Assembly: GCA_963931925.1 (NCBI GenBank)
Contig: OZ007579.1
Coordinates: 41,764,197 to 41,828,196 of the forward strand
Length of the DNA stretch: 64,000 nucleotides
From: Onchidella celtica
Taxonomy: Eukaryota > Mollusca > Gastropoda > Systellommatophora > Onchidiidae
Direction: 5' to 3'
Shown: in pieces, positions 40,855-52,002 of the stretch
Numbering within the stretch: the first letter of the stretch is position 1
Layout of the letters: each line of letters begins with the position of its first letter
The notes under the pieces: model-generated
What the model was told of the DNA's origin: nothing
The model's database searches: none
The model's input: only the letters and a program-made list of their open reading frames with translations
Made by a program: the position numbers and the translations under genes

Positions 40855-41115
40855 GCATCATATCTAAGACAATGTACAATTTTCCTCGGTGTCCCAGTTC
40901 TATGGAAAATGGCATTTTCAATTTCACTGCTGCATGTTTTGGGGAATTTTCAGTTTGTAGACTTTTTAGAGGTTTATCGATTCCCTGTTTGCTGAACAAC
41001 CACAGGTTTTGTAATTTTCACCAACAACTGTTGCTGTAGCATTTTTAAATTTTTTTTATATTTTTTTTTAGCTTTTGTTTAAAATTCTAACCACAAATGG
41101 TTGATAATTGAGGTT
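40855..41115. other. Intergenic, short
   Basis: T-rich; nothing recognised. Confidence 0.4.
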
Positions 41116-41120
41116 CCAAG

Positions 41121-42300
41121 TGTCACAAATCCCAGACTGGGAGATGTAATAAGTTATGACAGGACAACAATCACGAACAAACAAGTTAACACTTAACAGA
41201 ACAATCCATCAGACTCACACATTTATTAAACATAATTATACAGATAATAGCGCAATTACATACATTATATTATTGAAATCTACTGCCGTACAACGGCCTT
41301 ATTCTCACACACACTCTCCCTCGGATCCACAATCCGGTAGTTACTCCTAAAGGCACTTCGGCCTCAGCCTCTCCCCTCAGGGTCTTAATAGCACATTAAT
41401 AATTTACTGGCACCGCAGTCTCTCAATATCACCTTCCTATTGTCATACACCTTAGCATTCCCCTAGCACCTCAGCAGGGCAATAACACATTATCATTTCA
41501 ATAGACATTATCATTTCAATAGTACATTCTCCCCTCAACATGGCAATAGTGCATTATCACATTCACGCTCATATCTACGTCCCTGTCCGTGGCCTGACTG
41601 CCACGACTTTATGTGCCTCTACTGTCCTGCACTGACAGCCTCACTTCTGGCCTATGTGTGGCCTCCGGCCCTATGCTGGCCTATCCCCTGTGCTCATCGA
41701 GGTGGCTCTGCGGCCCGTCCTCGACACCTACAAGAATAACATTACATTGGTATAATACCCTACCATTTCTATTCACTCCACCTCTCCTTACAACCCATGA
41801 AGCGTACACACACTAGTTCACCTTTCACTCACCACACATCTTACGGTAACACACCTCCATCGGAGTACACACTACTCACTCGCGCTACAAATCCATGAAC
41901 TCACTTTCATCTATCGCTCATGGCGCACATTGCTATATCCAATATCAAGGACTTCCACATTCCTCACATATACTTATTTACATCATGGTAATAGACGAAT
42001 ATAATATAATACCTCAATCATAATAATCAATCAACGTTCTACATACCAGTCATTACTGGAAAGACTCTCTCACTAGTCTTCTCGACTGCTCCCCTTATGT
42101 CCGCCCGATGGGCTCTTATTCACAGGTCCGTTCCGTAGGACCTTCTAACTTGCAGTGATAGTAATACAGCGCTTTCGCCTCATTCAGACCCCCCCACTAC
42201 TCACGACAGCACGCTTATCTTACTTGTCTACCGTGAGCCTTTCTTACTCTACACCCGCTCTGTAGCAATCCCCTTAATTGCACTCACTCCACTCGTGACA
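41121..42300 (-). repeat. Solo LTR, 1180 bp
   Basis: Starts TGTCACAAAT and ends CTCGTGACA, flanked by the perfect 5-bp duplication CCAAG (41116-41120 and 42301-42305). No internal region or second LTR is attached, so it is a solo LTR left by recombination. A minus-strand AATAAA near 41221 supports minus orientation. The TGTCAC/GTGACA ends match those of the LTR family at 54652-60007, but the body differs. Confidence 0.85.
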
Positions 42301-42305
42301 CCAAG

Positions 42306-43813
42306 TACTTCAGATTCGTTAATTTGACCCTTTATTTTACTGTAGGTAGTCAACCCCCCCTCCCCCCCCCCCACACACACACAATGAAACTTAACTGGCT
42401 GGAAATATCCCATTTTTTCCAGCACCATCTATGAGAGCATTAAAACTTTATCGGGAAAGTTGGCGTCTGGGCCTAATCAGATATACCATGGTGTAGTGTC
42501 CCTGATTTATAAGTTTCGTTTTTTTTTTTTCTTCTGGACGCCTTAATTTGATCAGATAGAGTACAACGCTAGTATATAATTTGGCCTATAGTTGTGCTCA
42601 CGCAGGCCTGTTCAGACACTCTCATTTATATATATGTGCAAAATTCTTGACACTTAAGTCTTAGATGAACGGAGTGTATCAGTAATGGGGTGTCAGTTCT
42701 TGATGTCTCTGAACATGCATGTTTTGTTGTCTCTTGCATGGCAAGTTCAAAGTCCACGGAAAACAGAAAGCTTGAGGGCAAGAGACTGCAAGCTGGATAT
42801 CGTCACTGCTGTGCTATAATGGCATCCCGTCAGGCTTATGCCAAAAGGCAACTGACCGTTCATTGCATTCTTGAGTATGAGGGTTCTCAGATAACAGTAT
42901 AGAAAAAAAAATGCGCCATAAGGAAAAAAATATAATAATCCAATAGGATCATAATGGCATAAGTCACCAAATGACGGGAAAGAAACGGTTTTTTCTTGAA
43001 GTCTTAGTAGTGTCAGAATGACCTATGCCACGCGTAGAGCAGTGATGATATAATGTCAGTAAAGTGTAATGCATTTAAGAGTAATTGAGTTACGATGAAA
43101 GGAGTGTAATGTGTGTCTGTATGGGTTCTTGAATATTTGCGCTGTGTTGAGTGAAAAATGCATTTCGAAGGTATCTTTGCGGAATGGTTCAGTATGTGAC
43201 TCGTACAAAATTTCCACAATAAATGATATTAGATGCAGTGGACAAATGTCTTTTTGTCTGCTCTATGGTTATTGACTGAATGGCCCGATGAATACTGGGA
43301 TAAACAAGACTGACGAAACGTTTTGGGAGTGCCCTGTTTTAATGATGGAGTGGTCGGTCGGGCTTTGATCTCTGTATGATGAGTACTTGTCCATTATCTG
43401 ATAGCATTGAAGTTCTTTGTACCTCTTTGGCGGAAGGCCAGCGTTCTCTGATGCCTGAATTTTCTGGGCATTAAATTTAGACGGCTTTATGCAAATTGTG
43501 TTCTGTGGCTTTTCGCTTAACCATTTGCCTCATTCGTTGGCTTTCGGTGTCTCTCTCGGTTTTTGGATATTTTTTATGGATACATTTGCACAAAAGAGAA
43601 GTGTTTGATAGAATAATAGTGTAATTTACTAGAATTAATGCATAGGTTTAGCTGGTGTGCTTTAAAATCTAAAAGTGAGTTTCATTCGGTGTGTGTTAAA
43701 AGTGTCGATCCCAACTTCGATTAAAAAACCGAGGAAACAGATGTGTCTATGAAGTGTAATGCTACGTAGTACAGACTCTCAAATTTTGCTTAGAACACCC
43801 TTTTTGTAAAGTT

Positions 43814-43814
<1 letters not shown>
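42306..43814. other. Intergenic
   Basis: No recognised gene. C-rich runs at 42353-42372, otherwise AT-rich. Confidence 0.5.

Positions 43815-43892
<78 letters not shown>
43815..43892. repeat. (AG)n microsatellite
   Basis: About 39 uninterrupted AG units. A Ser/Leu-rich frame through it is a by-product of the repeat. Confidence 0.97.
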
Positions 43893-43896
<4 letters not shown>

Positions 43897-44654
43897 TGGC
43901 CTCACACGCATGAAATTGAGAAGACAAAAAAAAATTAAAGAAAAGTTTCCATGAGACACGCACGATTTCTGTCATCGGACATGCCCCTGACAATGATAAC
44001 TGAAGTGTGTATTGAGTTTCATATTGAGATAAATAATATCTACACAATAAATGTACCACTGGTTAGTATTTATCATGACTGCCACTGTACCTGGTGAAAA
44101 ATGTGTGTCAACTTGAAGCTATGGAAGATTGGAAGTCCTCAACGATGTATACTGTCAATAATGCGGTCATTTTTTTGGTATATATTTTTATCTTGTCTGT
44201 TTGAGGGTTAAATTCTGTTTTCTGTGATGTTCTGTGATAAAAACTTCATGTATTAATCAAGACAGACTGTACTGGGTAAACTTGGCAATTTTTTGTAGCG
44301 TTTACGAGACCTTTTTTTAAGGTCAGGGATTCTTAAACTATGAGAGAGAACCGCCCCATGTAATGACGTTCTCAGGGAATGAAAGATTTATGTTTTAGTC
44401 ACTGTCAACTGCTGCAGAATTGTCACCATTATCACTGTTATTATATTATTACATTCGTTATTTTTATATGTTTGATAACGGGATTACGTAAATCCAAATT
44501 TGAAATTTTACAAGCGGCACAAAAATGTGATGAAAGGCTGGTTCGAAACGTTAAAATTCCAGGAAATGGATTAAGTATTTGGAAATGCCACACTTCACAT
44601 GTCTATTATTGTTTCATGGCAGTGGTGATGTACTATCTATTGATAGGCTAGGAA
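43893..44654. other. Intergenic
   Basis: AT-rich; nothing recognised on either strand. Confidence 0.45.
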
Positions 44655-44756
44655 AGGTATCATATTAAGCCTGGAACGGCACATTCAGCTGGTGGCAGAC
44701 AAGAAGTGCACACCAGGATTTCCTATATTTTTTTTCTTAATAAACCCGGGAAGAGC

Positions 44757-44880
44757 CTATCATACTAAGCCCGGCCAGACACAGGCAGCTTCTGCCATTA
44801 TTTTTTTGTGTGTACATTTTGCTGACAGTGACAGCAGCTGACCGTGTCTGACTCTGACTGGGCCCAGTATGATACTTCCC
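44757..44880. repeat. Imperfect inverted repeat, MITE-like
   Basis: Outer sequences TATCATACTAAGCCCGG and CCCAGTATGATAC are inverse of each other, with inner CAGACAC.G.CAGCT / AGCTGACCGTGTCTG. A further partial direct copy of the left end (TATCATATTAAGCCTGG) is at 44659-44676. No target duplication defined. Confidence 0.45.
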
Positions 44881-44931
44881 CTTAAGGTGGATAGAAATAT
44901 GTAGTAATGACATGCTTCTATTTTTAGTATT

Positions 44932-45405
44932 GGAGAGCTCAGAGAAGAGCTCTCCAATGGAACGAGGAATGTTGGGGCCCCAAAGAGACGTTACAAAGAC
45001 ACTCTCAAGCAATCGCTGAAGGCCTTTGCCATTGATGTGAGTGAGTGGGAAAAGCTCTCGCTTGATCGTGCAAATTGGAGGGCGGCCCTTACCAGAGGCA
45101 GCAAAGCATGGGAAGCTGACAGAGTCCAGCAGGCTATCAAAAAAAGAGAACGGCGCAAGAAAAGGCCCAGTGGTACTGAACCAACGGAGCACTCTTGTCA
45201 TTTATGCGGAAGGGTCTGCAGGGCAAAAATAGAACTTATCAGTCACATGAGAAGCCATAAGTCATGAAAGAACAGTCTTTCCATTCTGTCCTCTGTGTCC
45301 TTTAGTTCTCTTTATTGTCCATGTGTTGAAATTCTCAACAATTTCTGTTCTTTATTCCTCTGGTGTTGTTAAGGTCATCATCATACCTGATGGACGAACT
45401 ATTAT
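44932..45405 (+). mobile_element. 5'-truncated LINE with open C-terminal frame
   Basis: 474 bp between perfect 13-bp duplications TATTTTTAGTATT (44919-44931 and 45406-45418). An open frame runs from the first codon to a stop at 45265-45267 (111 codons). It reads GELREELSNGTRNVGAPKRR, then YKDTLKQSLKAFAIDVSEW, then a basic stretch and the C2H2 finger CHLCGRVCRAKIELISHMRSH. This is the usual end of a class of LINE RT proteins (G.R..G.P..RYKD.LK..L....ID...WE.LA.DR..WR). The 3' end is GATGGACGAA plus ATT repeats. Confidence 0.9.
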
Positions 45406-45418
45406 TATTTTTAGTATT

Positions 45419-48400
45419 AGATGGAGGGATATTGGTGGCCAAATGTTTTAGAACCGCTACAGATACAATACAATATTTTAATTTGTCGCGCCGCCACGTG
45501 AAATGAGTCGGATACCAAATGATGTCTTATTGAGGAAATCGGACTTTAGTGGTAGTGGGTCGAAATATATCAAATTTTTTTTTGTTCACAGAAACATATA
45601 TATCATAAAAGGAAGGTTTTTTGCATCAACTCAACTGTTTTTTCGACGTTTCCTCGCTCATGAAATACCTGTCAAAGGAATTTGTTTACATACCTCAATA
45701 TCTTCAAATGTTCACAACCGACTCATTTCACCTGGCCGCGCGACATTTATTGATTGCCTTTTGTGCTCATTTCATGCCACCTGTGCATCTACAAAGGTAG
45801 TTTATTACTACTCGGAAATGGCCAGTCGAATGTGAATGCCGGTAGATGACCTACTGAGTTGTCAAGGCGGACTAATAGTAATAAAGTGCTATTGTGCGTC
45901 AAGTTGATGATTCTAATCTGTAGCTGTCGGCCTGCTCTGCTTTTGGAAGTGTGTCATGATATATAATAAGAATATAACAATTCACATTAGTGTGGCTTGT
46001 CTGGCTGTGATAGATAATATTCTTTAAATTTAGATTTCTGTTTGATCTAAAGGCTGATATCATACCAGTGGAATGGTGTACATGTGTACGTTTTTATGGG
46101 ATGCATCTAGTCTAGTCATTTTATAACCGCCACGAATGGAGCCAGCTGGTGCAGCGGTCATCACTGCAGAGCCCCTACGACCCCGGCGGGTTATGGGATC
46201 GGGGACCAGTGACCTAGTCATTAAGGCTTTACATGATGAACGCGTGGGATATAAGAAATATAGGATTTGTCTGTCGGGTCTGTTTGAGAATAAGGTCAGT
46301 GCTGGTAAGAATACAAAAATGCAGTCTGTAGTTATAAGCATGACAGTGCTGCCATATTTATGCCCTGGCGGATAGTTCCTCAGAGTCCCTTTCCACGAGG
46401 GCTCTTCGGACACTGACCATTGGCCTTGGTTTTAGGTTTGGGGGAGGGTGCGGGTGGAGGGGTCTGCACCACAGGTAAGTTTCGTAAGTGTGTGAATCTT
46501 GGTTCTGTATAATCAGCCTCTCGAGCCGATTTCTTCCGGATTACCGTACTAAAAGTTGGCAAGTGAGGTAGTACAGAATGTGGTGCTGGCACAGCGTAAA
46601 GTGAGTAGGCTAGACCTTAATTATTTAAGCCTACCGTCCACTCCACACATATAACTGGGCTTACACTACTTACAGTAGGGCCTATACATAGTACCAAGTC
46701 TGCTTCTGGCTACATTTGTTGTTTCCATTCTGTTTAGTATTGAGCGTGGAGTTCTCAGTTGTATACAGCATGCTATAGCACATAAATTACATTAAAATCC
46801 TGTGAAGCTTTAGTATTCCATTTGACAGTCAAGGTCAAATTAGGTTACTGACCTTTTTTTTTTTTTGCTATCAAGGGGTAGTTGACTTGAACCTTGTCTA
46901 ATCCTTCAGTCCCAGTGGTGATAAGTAGGAACAGTTAATACGTGTATTGTGATGTAAGTCACGCTAGTAACCAGGAGTGTTAAAATCACTTGTGTGTGTA
47001 TTCAGTGTGAATTGTAGCGCGTCAGTCTATTCATTTAGGAAGGTAAGTACTCAACGTGGATTTTTGGTGTGTTAGAAGAATTTGCCGAAGACTTTGGAGC
47101 CAAGTCTACTTTCTCTCCAGCGACAGTTTGTTGTGTGGAATTATTAGACCCTATAGGAAAGTTTGATTTCTCAGTGATAACCTACAATTATATTTTATTT
47201 TTAAAGTGTTCAGTTATAATAATAAGAAGTACATAGTACATTGTATTTGTTTGGTCAGTCAAGTAGTTGATTGGCTGGGCTGATAACCTAATTATCTGCT
47301 GAGTGTGGTTCTTTGCTATTCATTAATTTGTTCAAAATTATGGTATTATGTTGTGTGGACAACTTGCAGAGGACATTCTGGTAATATATATCATACTTTT
47401 TTGGTTGTTTTGTTTTGGCTAGATGACAGCAGTGAAAATTGTGAAAGGAAAAGAGATGAATTTCAAAAGATTTGTTATGTGCATTTTTTCAAAATTCATG
47501 GTGATCTTAATATCAATGCTAATTTCACTATTTTTGTAGGATGTTTGTTAATGTGTTTCAGATTATGCATGATTTTGAAAACAATACAGTGAGACCCCAC
47601 GGCTGAAATAAATTGAAATTCCTAGACTAACCGTGGGGTCTAAGCGGACTACTTGGACTCTTTGTGTGCACTTTTTAAAGTTTGCCTTTCGATTTTATTT
47701 AATTTGTAAACGTGTGCATTAGTTTCTATATCAGTCATAATAGTATCCTTATTGTGTCGTCGCTGTTGTTGTTTGTAGTTGTCATAACAAGCGCAGTGGA
47801 GCTCGCTGCTGCAGCGGACCATGAATGCATAGCGAACATTTCCCCCCAAACGTGATTGTGACACACGAAATGTATCATAGAAATACGCCACAACATTTTA
47901 GGTGTTGGACATGTTAGATTGTTTTTTGTTCATGTTTTTTTTTTTTATTGTTGTTGTTGTTTCGTATTATACAGTGGCAGGTATCCGGGACGCCTGATAT
48001 TATTAATCCAGTACAGACCTGATGGACATCAGATTTAGGCATAAGCATACATAACAATGATACTTTGCTACATGGCACTAATTTTTGAATTGAACTCAAT
48101 GGGCTTCGTATTTTCATTTTCCATCGCCAAGGTCACCATCAAGCACACTATCAATATTCAACTGAAAAAAGACAGATTTTGAAAAAAATAAAATTTTTGA
48201 TCACATCTTTCACCATCCACTTCATCTCCATGTCAAGTACATTTTTTTACTTTTCATGACGAGTTTTGAGTAATCACCAAATAACATTATCGACTGGCCA
48301 AATCTTCATTATTCTAAAAACGTGTTTTGGTCTTGCCAACATACAATTTCCAAAGAATGAAAAACCGATAACATTTTACATGTACCATGCACGTGCATAA

Positions 48401-48722
48401 TATGTCAACGCTTTATGTCTCTCTGTGTTTTTATTACAGTGAAGCGAAGAAAGTAACCGATGTTCATTTTTCATTCCGATCGGCAGTACCAAAAATATCG
48501 CTTTGTAAATTCAATAAATCTTGGGCTTACGGAATAACCGTATAAAGACAAAACTTAGAAGCATAGAAGAAAACAACTGCACACCACAAATTACATACCA
48601 CTGTTGTCTAATCTGCACCAATGCAGATTTTCAGGATTTACATTGTTTTGTTTTTTTTCCTACTTATTCGTTTTGAAGAATAAATTTTAATAACGTCTCT
48701 GTGACTTTCTCTATCACATGCA
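45419..48722. other. Region 5' of the transporter gene
   Basis: About 3.3 kb that should contain the promoter and 5' untranslated exons of the SLC16-like gene. I cannot place them. A weak tRNA-like stretch near 46140-46200 is discussed under rejected items. No other element recognised. Confidence 0.4.
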
Positions 48723-48763
48723 GTATACGTAAGCGCTTCAAGTGGGTCTAACTTCCAGCTACC

Positions 48764-49385
48764 ATGGTGTTTCACAAACACGCTGACGATCTAACTGCTC
48801 CATTCGAGAGCAGAGACACGCCCGATGTCGCTGTATCACTATCACCTAGCCATACTGCATACAAAATACGACAGTTGGCAGGTCCTCAGCAAAACTCAAA
48901 GGAGGCTGCCAACAAACACGAATTGATGAATGGAAGTAATGCCAGTAAAAATGAGTTGTATTCCAGTAATGGTGCTCATATTGCTGAGGACGCCGCATCT
49001 GACGCTGAAGATCTTTGCCTCGTCAGTGAGGCCAGGGCGTCAGAGCTCAGCGTGAGTACTTGTGATGACATTGATGTTATGTCCGCTGGAAAGGACGGCA
49101 ACTATGGAACTGAAATTGCTAGTGTGAAGGATGCTGATGATATTGATGCTAATCTATCTGAAGATGATTTGGGTCAACATGACGACGTTGACAGAGAAGA
49201 TAATGATATCGAAGATGTCACTAATCAGAAGGACGCAGAGCTGAGATTGCTTTCGTCGGTCGATGGTAGTATCGACGAAATATCCAAACTCGATGAAAAC
49301 ATTACGATTAATATCGGAAATAGCCCATCAAGTAAACGCCCGAATCACCCAGTGGACAGAGGATATGCTTGGGTTGTGATGATAG
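48764..49385 (+). CDS. SLC16/monocarboxylate-transporter-like protein, first coding exon
   Basis: The ATG (MVFHKHADDLTAPFESRDTP) opens 207 codons plus one base, ending ATAG|GTATGT. Residues 1-195 are a hydrophilic, strongly acidic cytoplasmic tail (Asp/Glu/Ser-rich, about 90-165). The last residues, PVDRGYAWVVMIG, form the MCT signature (D.G.GWVV) that begins the first membrane segment. A likely acceptor upstream is CTATCACATGCAG|TATACG at 48722/48723, so an untranslated exon probably precedes. The proteins move lactate, pyruvate or other monocarboxylates, or aromatic or thyroid substrates, across the plasma membrane. The substrate cannot be told from this part. The tail is long for the family. 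Confidence 0.85.
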
Positions 49386-50898
49386 GTATGTACTCACAAA
49401 TGGTCACAATGAGGCATCGCCGCAAAATTATGGAATCGTGTTTGCTATATATATGAATGATCGTCGACTCGATATTCACATGTTATCGTTAGCTTTATGT
49501 AATCATCATTATTAGGGCAACCAGTCATCACCATCATTTTGTTGTCGTCAATGTCATCATCGTTCTTTGCCTCCTGGTCATACTTCTTCCTTCCTTATTC
49601 TACTTATCATCATCATCTCAATTATACCGTCTCCATAAGTATCACCCTCATTAGAATCTATTCACGCATACGCTGTCCGAAACTTCTCCTCCAGGTTGAC
49701 TTAGGTTTGACCAAATTATAAGAAACACGTGTATAAATCTGGCAAACACAACGTACCATGTCTATTATTTTAAGTGGAAAAAAAATTGGCTCTGTTCACA
49801 TGCATTATACGAAAATTCACTTTTAAAGTTAAATACACACATTAAGTTGATTAACCAGACTAGGATTAGAAAAAAAGTAAAACAACAACAATAATTAGAA
49901 ATGAACGCACTCGTGTACCTCATTTACTCTGTCACATGCAAAACAGCCTTTCTTGTGCACATCTAGGGATAGGAACTTGTCACAACACTCAAGACGTGGT
50001 GGCAGATCTGTAATTTGAGTTTCTGATTAATTGGCATGTATACACAGGATAGTTAGATTTCGGCTAATCTGGGCAAATGAAATTTATAATGCATTTGCCC
50101 TTGGTTGCTGGACCTTTTATATTATATGCAAGAGCAAGAGTTTTGAAGGAATCTTTGAATTTGATGAGAATTGAAATGATTATGGAATCGTTCATAGCTC
50201 ATGTGAGTGTGTGTGTTTTAAAGTTCGTCTGCCCCAAACTTAGTCAGCAGATTTCCAAAGTCAGATGAAAGTTTCGAATAATAATATTAAAAGATCGTTT
50301 TTTTTCGGTGCCTGGTATTAATTTTCTTCTCTGGCCGCGCCGCAAGTATGCTGTCAACATCAATTAGATTATTATAAGTTATACGTACGCGCGTCCGATG
50401 TCAAACCCAAGCGTTACTTTGGGTTTCACGCAACCAAACAGGATAAGCCCAAATTGACTGTCAGTGTCATGCTTGTTTGCCAGAATGCCACCTGTTGGAC
50501 GTACATTGTCCAATGGAACACCGGAAAACGAAATCAAAATACTGGTACACACACAGGCATTATTGTATAGTCGCTGAGAAGTCTGTTAATTGAACTTGTT
50601 GCCCGCTTCCTGTACACCTGTAATGGTAATTGGTTGGAATTTATGGAATGTACAAAATAAAACGTCCTTCAGCTGAGTGACAAATGCCCTCTGTTATAAA
50701 TTATTTCATTTATGGATTAAAAAAAAAAAAAGCACAGCGTAACATAAAAAATAGGCTATCTTGTGTATAGAAAGTACAATCTATAAAAAACAAAATTTAA
50801 AATACAGACACGCCCTGGCACAAACAGAGCCGTAGGGTTCAACAGTATCATAAAAACCACAGAAAAACTGTGGGGTCGCAGCAGGGCTATAAGCAAAG
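49386..50898 (+). other. Transporter intron 1, first part
   Basis: AT-rich intron; no element recognised before the inverted arms at 50899. Confidence 0.55.
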
Positions 50899-50960
50899 TC
50901 AAAATTGGGCAAAAAGAAAAGGTTGTATGTTGTACCCAAACAATACAAAGCAAACTAAAG
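50899..50960 (+). repeat. Left inverted arm beside the exon copy
   Basis: 62 bp, inverse of 51091-51174. The innermost bases AAAG meet the exon copy directly. Confidence 0.88.
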
Positions 50961-51075
50961 TGGGTCTAACTTCCAGCTACCATGGTGTTTCACAAACACG
51001 CTGACGATCTAACTGCTCCATTCGAGAGCAGAGACACGCCCGATGTCGCCGTATCACTATCACCTAGCCATACTG
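50958..51075 (+). pseudogene. Copied 118-bp start of the SLC16-like first coding exon
   Basis: Matches 48740-48857 over 118 bp with one difference seen (T to C near 51050). It includes 24 bp of 5' sequence, the start codon (50982) and the first 31 codons. It then runs into unrelated sequence that happens to stay open to 51230. It is flanked by inverted arms. The high identity implies a recent duplication. It might be spliced as a decoy or alternative exon; there is no evidence either way. Confidence 0.92.
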
Positions 51076-51090
51076 TATTTTCTGTCTTCT

Positions 51091-51174
51091 CTTTAGTTTG
51101 CTTTGTATTGTTTGGGTTTTATTTCTTACGCGGGGTTTTGCAACATACAACCTTTTCTTTTTGCCCAATTTTGA
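51091..51174 (-). repeat. Right inverted arm beside the exon copy
   Basis: Inverse of the left arm (CTTTAGTTTGCTTTGTATTG ... CCAATTTTGA), interrupted by an extra segment of about two dozen bases after TTTGGG. Confidence 0.88.
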
Positions 51175-51858
51175 GGGTTCAGCAATGTATTTCAGTAAAG
51201 ACATATATATATCCACGCATACCAGAATGATTCTTTTGTAACAGTTTGAGCCCACCATCAAAAGAAAAAAACAACAAAAAACATGAAATTCAAAACACGA
51301 AAAGCCAGTTTGGCGTTATCGATGCCGAAGTTTTTGTCTTTTGGTGCAGTTATTGATTTTTATTGATTTTTTTTTTTTTAGCCTTTTAATTTATATTTTA
51401 ATTCTTAATTTCTGTTGTTGCCTGGCACATCAACATAATTAATTGATACGGCAGGAAGATGAAGGAAAAAGGTGTTTCTTTCACCAATGGCACCACACCT
51501 ATCATGTCAAAACACGCTTGACAACGCGGGAATTACGAAAATGGGCACAAATTTCACAATCTTGTTACAAAAGGGTCAATAAACATTTTAAAAAAAGAAC
51601 AAAATGAAATGTAAACACACCGAAATGCGTTTTAAGAAATACATGTAGTAATATAGCTGAACTGCAAAGAACAAATTGAACAAGAAAGAAAAGCTACAGA
51701 ATTATGGTAGAAGGCACTGTACTGCAGAACGCACAGAATCATTCGAGACTTGACATTCATGATGTGTGTGTGAAACTTGGAATGCTCTCCAACGGCCGGT
51801 CCAAATATTTTATTATTGATCTGTCTTCGTTTTGTGGAAATATTTATCATCCCAACAG
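51175..51858 (+). other. Transporter intron 1, last part
   Basis: AT-rich intron up to the exon 2 acceptor; nothing recognised. Confidence 0.5.
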
Positions 51859-52002
51859 CCAGTTTCTGCCTTCAGTTCATCCTGCTGGGTTATACTAAGT
51901 GCATGGGTGTGTTTTTCGTGGAGTTCCAGTCTCGCTTTGGAGCCAGCGCATCCATGATGTCCCTTGTCATTGGCGTTGGCGAAGGTGTTACAAGTTTTGG
52001 AG
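51859..52002 (+). CDS. SLC16-like protein, second coding exon (TM1-TM2)
   Basis: 144 bp, acceptor CATCCCAACAG|CCAG and donor GGAG|GTGAGT. It is phase-matched to the first coding exon: the carried G completes an Ala codon. It encodes ASFCLQFILLGYTKCMGVFF, then VEFQSRFGASASMMSLVIGV, then GEGVTSFGG. This is the end of TM1, the Y.k.mGVFF.EF loop that is highly characteristic of MCT proteins, and most of TM2. Later exons are not in the window or not recognisable in 52003-64000. Confidence 0.88.

Noticed and set aside
40285-40995. 236-codon plus-strand frame
   Set aside because: Antisense shadow of the truncated LINE RT, running into flanking DNA.
43790-44059. Frame with many Ser-Leu repeats
   Set aside because: Translation of the (AG)n microsatellite.
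46130-46260. tRNA-like stretch (TGGTGCAGCGG then a GGTTATGGGATC)
   Set aside because: The A-box-like part is fair but the B-box is poor and no target duplication or tail was found.
50982-51230. 82-residue protein starting at the copied transporter ATG
   Set aside because: Only the first 31 residues derive from the gene; the rest is translated arm and intron sequence.
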